Shown here in pieces: positions 6,510 through 9,791 of a stretch of DNA of 9,791 nt. Within the stretch, counting starts at the first letter, position 1, and the number at the start of each line of letters is the position of its first letter. The stretch spans positions 1 through 9,791 of the forward strand of contig DBCB01000346.1 in assembly GCA_002303765.1 (NCBI GenBank), read 5' to 3'. The stretch is from Planctomycetaceae bacterium UBA969. Its GTDB lineage: Bacteria; Planctomycetota; Planctomycetia; Gemmatales; Gemmataceae. The notes below the pieces were generated by a model, which did not search any database, was not told the origin of the DNA, and saw only the letters and a list, made by a program, of their open reading frames with translations. The translations under genes and the position numbers were made by a program.

Positions 6510-7832
6510 ATGGATTCCATCCAAAGCTTATACCAGTCTATCAGAGAAGGTTCAACTACACCGATCTCCCTTTTAGATAAATATCTTGAAAGAATCAAAC
6601 TGATCGATCCCATCATCAATGCATGGGAATTTTTGGACCCACAACAGGCAAAAGCTGATGCTATAAATGCCACCAAAGAAATTGCGTCAGGATTAAATCG
6701 GGGAAAACTTCACGGCATCCCGTTCGGTGTTAAAGATATCATCGATGTTAACGATTGGCCAACGCGTGCAGGATGCATGTCTTGGGCTCGTTCGTTTGCC
6801 CGACAAGATGCAACAATTATTACTAGGCTACGAAAAGCTGGCGCTATTTTAGTGGGCAAGACCGTTACAACAGCATATGCCAGCTTTGATCCGCCCCCCA
6901 CTCGTAACCCTTGGAACCTTCAAAAAACACCTGGAGGATCAAGCAGTGGTTCGGCCGCTGCAGTAGCTTCCGGAATGATACCTGCAGCTTTGGGCACTCA
7001 AACAGGGGGATCAATTACAAGACCAGCTAGTTATTGTGGTGTAGCTGCAATAAAACCCACATTTGGCTGGGTGCCCCTAGATGGCGTGCTACCACTGGCT
7101 CAATCCATGGATCACATGGGAATGCTAGCACCCACAATTGAAGATTTAGAAATAATTTGGGAGGAGATAACACAACCTAGAAATATAAAACTCGACACTT
7201 CAAAACCTCCCCGTATTGCGGTTATCAAATCTTTTTTCTGGGATAACGCCTCTGTCGAAATCCGCCAAATGCTAGATGAAACAATTAAAAAACTTCAAAG
7301 AGCAGGAGCCCAAATAACTTTCATCGAACTGCCTGAAACATTTGCAAAATCAATCGCAGAACATCGTGCTATCATGTCATATGAAGCATTTAAAATTCAT
7401 GAGTACTGGATTTCAAGAAGGCCGGAAGATTATCCGCCTAAGATCACATCCTTGATTAAAGAAGGATCCCAGGTCAAACTCGATTACTATATTTCCTGCA
7501 AAAACCAACAAAAATACTGGAAGGATTATTTCGAAACAAACTTAAAGCAACACGATTGCTTTATGGTGCCTGCAACAACCACGGAGGCCCCAAGCAACGA
7601 AACAACAGGCGATCCAGCTTTTAATTCACCATGGAGTTTCACTGGGTTGCCTGCTTTGTCCATGCCTTGCCAACTTTCTCAATCGGGATTACCTCTTGCG
7701 ATCCAACTTGTTGCCCAATCAAATTCCGAAACCAAATTATTGCAATTGGGAAAATGGTGTGAGAAAGAAATCAATTATTCCTATCGTTGCCCAGATGGAC
7801 TTAATAAAATAATTAAAGTAGTAAACTTTTAA
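6510..7832 (+). CDS. Amidase-signature family hydrolase
   Basis: A 440-residue amidase-signature enzyme, which hydrolyses or transfers an amide through a Ser-cisSer-Lys triad. Counting from the ATG at 6510, Lys75 (FGVKDIID), cis-Ser145 (GGSSSGS) and nucleophile Ser168 (TQTGGSI) are all present, with spacing close to that of S. aureus GatA (79/154/178). The family C-terminal block with S-P-W-S-F-T-G-L-P-A-L-S-M-P is present, so the fold is complete. It could be a GatA-like protein, but no gatB or gatC is nearby and the sequence is more like stand-alone amidases; substrate unknown. The start at 6510 is chosen for its Shine-Dalgarno and because the family normally begins with a motif like this one; an ATG at 6468 would add 14 residues. 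It is the first gene of a plus-strand run, 11 bases before exbB. Confidence 0.92.
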   Translation: MDSIQSLYQSIREGSTTPISLLDKYLERIKLIDPIINAWEFLDPQQAKADAINATKEIASGLNRGKLHGIPFGVKDIIDVNDWPTRAGCMSWARSFARQDATIITRLRKAGAILVGKTVTTAYASFDPPPTRNPWNLQKTPGGSSSGSAAAVASGMIPAALGTQTGGSITRPASYCGVAAIKPTFGWVPLDGVLPLAQSMDHMGMLAPTIEDLEIIWEEITQPRNIKLDTSKPPRIAVIKSFFWDNASVEIRQMLDETIKKLQRAGAQITFIELPETFAKSIAEHRAIMSYEAFKIHEYWISRRPEDYPPKITSLIKEGSQVKLDYYISCKNQQKYWKDYFETNLKQHDCFMVPATTTEAPSNETTGDPAFNSPWSFTGLPALSMPCQLSQSGLPLAIQLVAQSNSETKLLQLGKWCEKEINYSYRCPDGLNKIIKVVNF

Positions 7833-7843
7833 AAGGACTCACA

Positions 7844-8476
7844 ATGTCATCATTTTGGATGTTTGTAATAAATGACTGGATATTCGCAATCCCCATGCTA
7901 GCCATGTCGGTTTGTGGAATTGCATTAATAACTTGGCGAATTCTTCTTAATCGAGGGCTTCTGCAAAATACTGAAGCACATTTGGAAACACTAAAAGCCA
8001 CACTACTAAAGGATGGCATAAAAGCAGCAATAACATTAAACAGCGATCAAAAAGACTGGCTTGGCATATTATTGTTTTCCGCTGGTATTAAAGGTCTGGG
8101 AAATGGAATACCCGCTTCCAGAAAAGAAATAAACAACGCAGTGGAATTTGAAATAATCCCAAGACTTAACTTTCTGCTCCCAACAATGCTAGCAATTGCA
8201 AAAATCGCAACCATGGTTGGTTTACTTGGAACAGTAATCAGTATGATTGGAACTTTCACGAAAATACAAGAAGCTCAAGGGGGCGTTTCAGAACAAGCTG
8301 GCTCAATTGGTTTAGCCCTTTTTGCAACGGCTCTGGGATTGGTTACTGCAATTCCACTTGTATTTTCCCATGTAATGTTCAAAGCTCAAATCAATGATTT
8401 TGAACTTCAAATAAAAAAAACTGTTCAAAAATTTATTGAAATGGCAATCACACTAAAAACTCCCCTTAAACCTTAA
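7844..8476 (+). CDS. ExbB/TolQ/MotA-family proton channel subunit
   Basis: A 210-residue inner-membrane protein of the MotA/TolQ/ExbB family. ExbB pentamers surround an ExbD dimer and convert proton flow into mechanical work on a periplasmic partner. Three membrane helices are visible: about 9-31, 110-137 and 153-176, with a cytoplasmic loop (about 35-108) between the first two, as expected. The second helix has VGLLGTVISMIGTF (125-138) and the third LFATALGLVTAIPLVF (159-174). Thr130 and Thr162 correspond to the pore threonines of E. coli ExbB (Thr148 and Thr181). It is somewhat shorter than E. coli ExbB (244 residues), which has a longer N-terminus. AAAGGA lies 6 bases before the ATG. It follows the amidase by 11 bases and precedes the first exbD by 7, so they probably share one transcript. 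The name exbB is not given because the partner receptor is unknown. Confidence 0.92.
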   Translation: MSSFWMFVINDWIFAIPMLAMSVCGIALITWRILLNRGLLQNTEAHLETLKATLLKDGIKAAITLNSDQKDWLGILLFSAGIKGLGNGIPASRKEINNAVEFEIIPRLNFLLPTMLAIAKIATMVGLLGTVISMIGTFTKIQEAQGGVSEQAGSIGLALFATALGLVTAIPLVFSHVMFKAQINDFELQIKKTVQKFIEMAITLKTPLKP

Positions 8477-8483
8477 ATCAATT

Positions 8484-9161
8484 ATGCTGCCAGATGCCAA
8501 ATATTATGATGTGTGGATTATTCAAGCTAATCAGGTGATCAGAGAGATCCCTGCGGCTACTATCTTGCAATGGATTGAAGAAAGGCGATTGGTTGTTCGT
8601 GACAAAATACGACCATCTGGCACCTCAGATTGGTTCGAAGTTGGCCAACACCCCTCTCTTGTAAACATCTTGCCACAAAAAGAAAATTCTGAACCGGAAA
8701 TCTTGGAATCCTCACCTCATTCTTTTCAAAAGCATCAAGGTGTTGATGATGATATTGATATGATCCCCTTAATAGATGTAAGCCTAGTGCTGTTGGTTTA
8801 TTTTTTAATGAGTACATCTTCTCTAGGTTCAGGGACATCAACAAAACTTCCGATTGCAGAATATGCAAGTGTGCAAGGCATAAAAGACCAAGCTTGGATT
8901 GAAGTAGAGAACAACAAAGCTTACACAGTCGGTTTTGCAGAAAGAAAAAAAGACCAAACAACCAAATTTGAGTCCCAAGATAAATTGATTGCTTACCTTC
9001 AAGATGAAATTAAAAAAGAGCAAGGGTTTAAAGAAGTTACTGTGTATGCTCCGGGAGATATATCTGCTGGAACCATTCGCAACTTGATAACTTCAATTGA
9101 AAAATCATTTGGCAAAGATGATATCTCTAAAATTCATTTGGGAGTCACCGGAAAAAAATGA
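8484..9161 (+). CDS. ExbD/TolR-family subunit with N-terminal GYF_2-like domain
   Basis: A 225-residue single-pass membrane protein, longer than standard ExbD (about 140). Residues 8-64 form an extra cytoplasmic module resembling GYF_2 (DUF4339): Y-D-V-W-I at the start, I-L-Q-W-I-E-E-R-R-L in the middle, then D-K-I-R-x-S-G-x-x-x-W-F-E-V. A polar linker with acidic D-D-D-I-D follows, then the ExbD transmembrane helix (about 94-111) with Asp98 in PLIDVSLVLLVYF, equivalent to the protonated Asp25 of E. coli ExbD. The periplasmic domain (about 115-225) is of normal ExbD size, with the predicted alpha/beta pattern. No Shine-Dalgarno precedes the ATG at 8484, but it lies 7 bases after the exbB stop, so translational coupling is likely. 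The GYF_2 call is from the spaced Trp, Leu, Asp, Gly, Trp pattern and has not been tested by search. Confidence 0.88.
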   Translation: MLPDAKYYDVWIIQANQVIREIPAATILQWIEERRLVVRDKIRPSGTSDWFEVGQHPSLVNILPQKENSEPEILESSPHSFQKHQGVDDDIDMIPLIDVSLVLLVYFLMSTSSLGSGTSTKLPIAEYASVQGIKDQAWIEVENNKAYTVGFAERKKDQTTKFESQDKLIAYLQDEIKKEQGFKEVTVYAPGDISAGTIRNLITSIEKSFGKDDISKIHLGVTGKK

Positions 9162-9760
9162 GCCTTTGGGATTTAAAAAACCATGGTACAGACTCAAAAT
9201 CAATTCTACTTGAGTCCTTCGAAATACAAGATCTCATTGTATCTGGTTTAATTTCTATCCATGATGAAATCCGAAAAGAAGGAGAAATCGTATGGAAAAC
9301 TCTACAAGATTATCCAGAATTCGATGAAACTTTCTCATCAAAATCAACAATCAAACACGAAGACGATGACAACATCGACATGAATGCTTTAATTGATGTT
9401 TGCCTGGTACTTTTGGTCTTTTTCATCCTCTTAACTAGCTATGCAAAATTAGTGCAACATCTTGAAGCAGCTAAAACCAATCCAGATTCAAAAATCCCAT
9501 CAATTAGCACTTCCCAAGCTGATCAAAAAACGAAAGTTGTAATAAAAAAAGAAGGTGAAAAAACTATTTTCTATATCAATGAGCAACCAGTTGAAAATGA
9601 AAACCTTACTTCTGCATTAAAAGCTTCCGCGCGAAAATTAAAAAGCAAAGATTTGATCTTATATTACAGCGATGATGTTCCTTACCAAGCGGTGATATCT
9701 ATTCAAGATGCAGCAAGGGCGGCTGATTTCCAACAAATACTCCAAGCGCTAGAAAAATAA
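9158..9760 (+). CDS. Second ExbD/TolR-family subunit with diverged N-terminal module
   Basis: A 200-residue ExbD paralogue. Its ATG overlaps the stop of the first exbD as ATGA (9158-9161), a classic coupled junction. The transmembrane helix (about 75-96) reads M-N-A-L-I-D-V-C-L-V-L-L-V-F-F and carries Asp80, the proton-carrying residue. The usual proline before L-I-D is replaced by Ala79... Leu, meaning position 77 is Ala where the first paralogue has Pro. The N-terminal 55 residues are a shorter, diverged version of the first paralogue's module: I-x-D-L-I, then H-D-E-I-R-K-E-G-x-x-x-W-K-T-L (35-49) aligns with R-D-K-I-R-P-S-G-x-x-x-W-F-E-V. The periplasmic part (about 97-200) contains a Lys-rich strand and ends in a helix, as in ExbD. 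Two unlike ExbDs beside one ExbB imply a hetero-dimeric stator. Only 31 bases follow to the window edge; no terminator is seen there. Confidence 0.88.
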   Translation: MSLWDLKNHGTDSKSILLESFEIQDLIVSGLISIHDEIRKEGEIVWKTLQDYPEFDETFSSKSTIKHEDDDNIDMNALIDVCLVLLVFFILLTSYAKLVQHLEAAKTNPDSKIPSISTSQADQKTKVVIKKEGEKTIFYINEQPVENENLTSALKASARKLKSKDLILYYSDDVPYQAVISIQDAARAADFQQILQALEK

Positions 9761-9791
9761 TACTACTTTTTCTTGAAAATTATATCTGCCT

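Noticed and set aside
8560..9023. Minus-strand open frames opposite the first exbD
   Set aside because: The translated sequences are Cys/Phe/Leu-rich nonsense typical of antisense frames, while the plus strand encodes a well-supported ExbD.
9761..9791. Start of another gene or a terminator at the right edge
   Set aside because: Only 31 AT-rich bases remain; no stem, ribosome site or start codon in them is convincing.

Overview
This is an AT-rich bacterial window with ten protein-coding genes (the first cut by the window edge) and no RNA gene, insertion sequence, phage gene or CRISPR array that I can see. The best guess for the host is an AT-rich member of the Planctomycetota, possibly near the Gemmataceae. 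The reasons are a Tat-exported Gfo/Idh/MocA oxidoreductase with the C-terminal block usual in that phylum, an ExbB gene followed by two different ExbD genes, and two small secreted proteins that look lineage-restricted. This placement rests on recognising protein style and is not proven.

Layout. Bases 1-525 (+) hold the 3' end of a PfkB-type sugar kinase. It converges on a Tat-signal Gfo/Idh/MocA oxidoreductase (607-1881, -), with a bidirectional hairpin terminator between them. Upstream on the same minus strand is a MoxR AAA+ ATPase (2005-2985). It is divergent from a two-gene plus-strand unit: a small HEXXH metallopeptidase (3057-3548) overlapping an HpcH/HpaI class II aldolase (3517-4311) by 32 bases. 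That unit converges, with a 4-base gap, on a secreted 202-residue protein (4316-4924, -). A second small secreted protein (5001-5360, -) and argC (5448-6464, -) follow. argC is divergent from a plus-strand cluster running almost to the end: an amidase-signature hydrolase (6510-7832), an ExbB/TolQ/MotA proton channel subunit (7844-8476) and two ExbD/TolR subunits (8484-9161 and 9158-9760).

How the genes work together. Most are ordinary metabolic or housekeeping genes in short units. The most distinctive part is the ExbB-ExbD-ExbD set. Both ExbD proteins carry an extra cytoplasmic N-terminal module of about 60 residues, GYF_2-like in the first and a shorter diverged version in the second, ahead of the usual single membrane helix with its conserved Asp. 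This suggests a proton-driven energy-transducing complex with two non-equivalent ExbD subunits and a cytoplasmic docking surface. Its force-receiving partner is not in the window. All intergenic gaps are under 150 bases and none holds a further gene that I can support.
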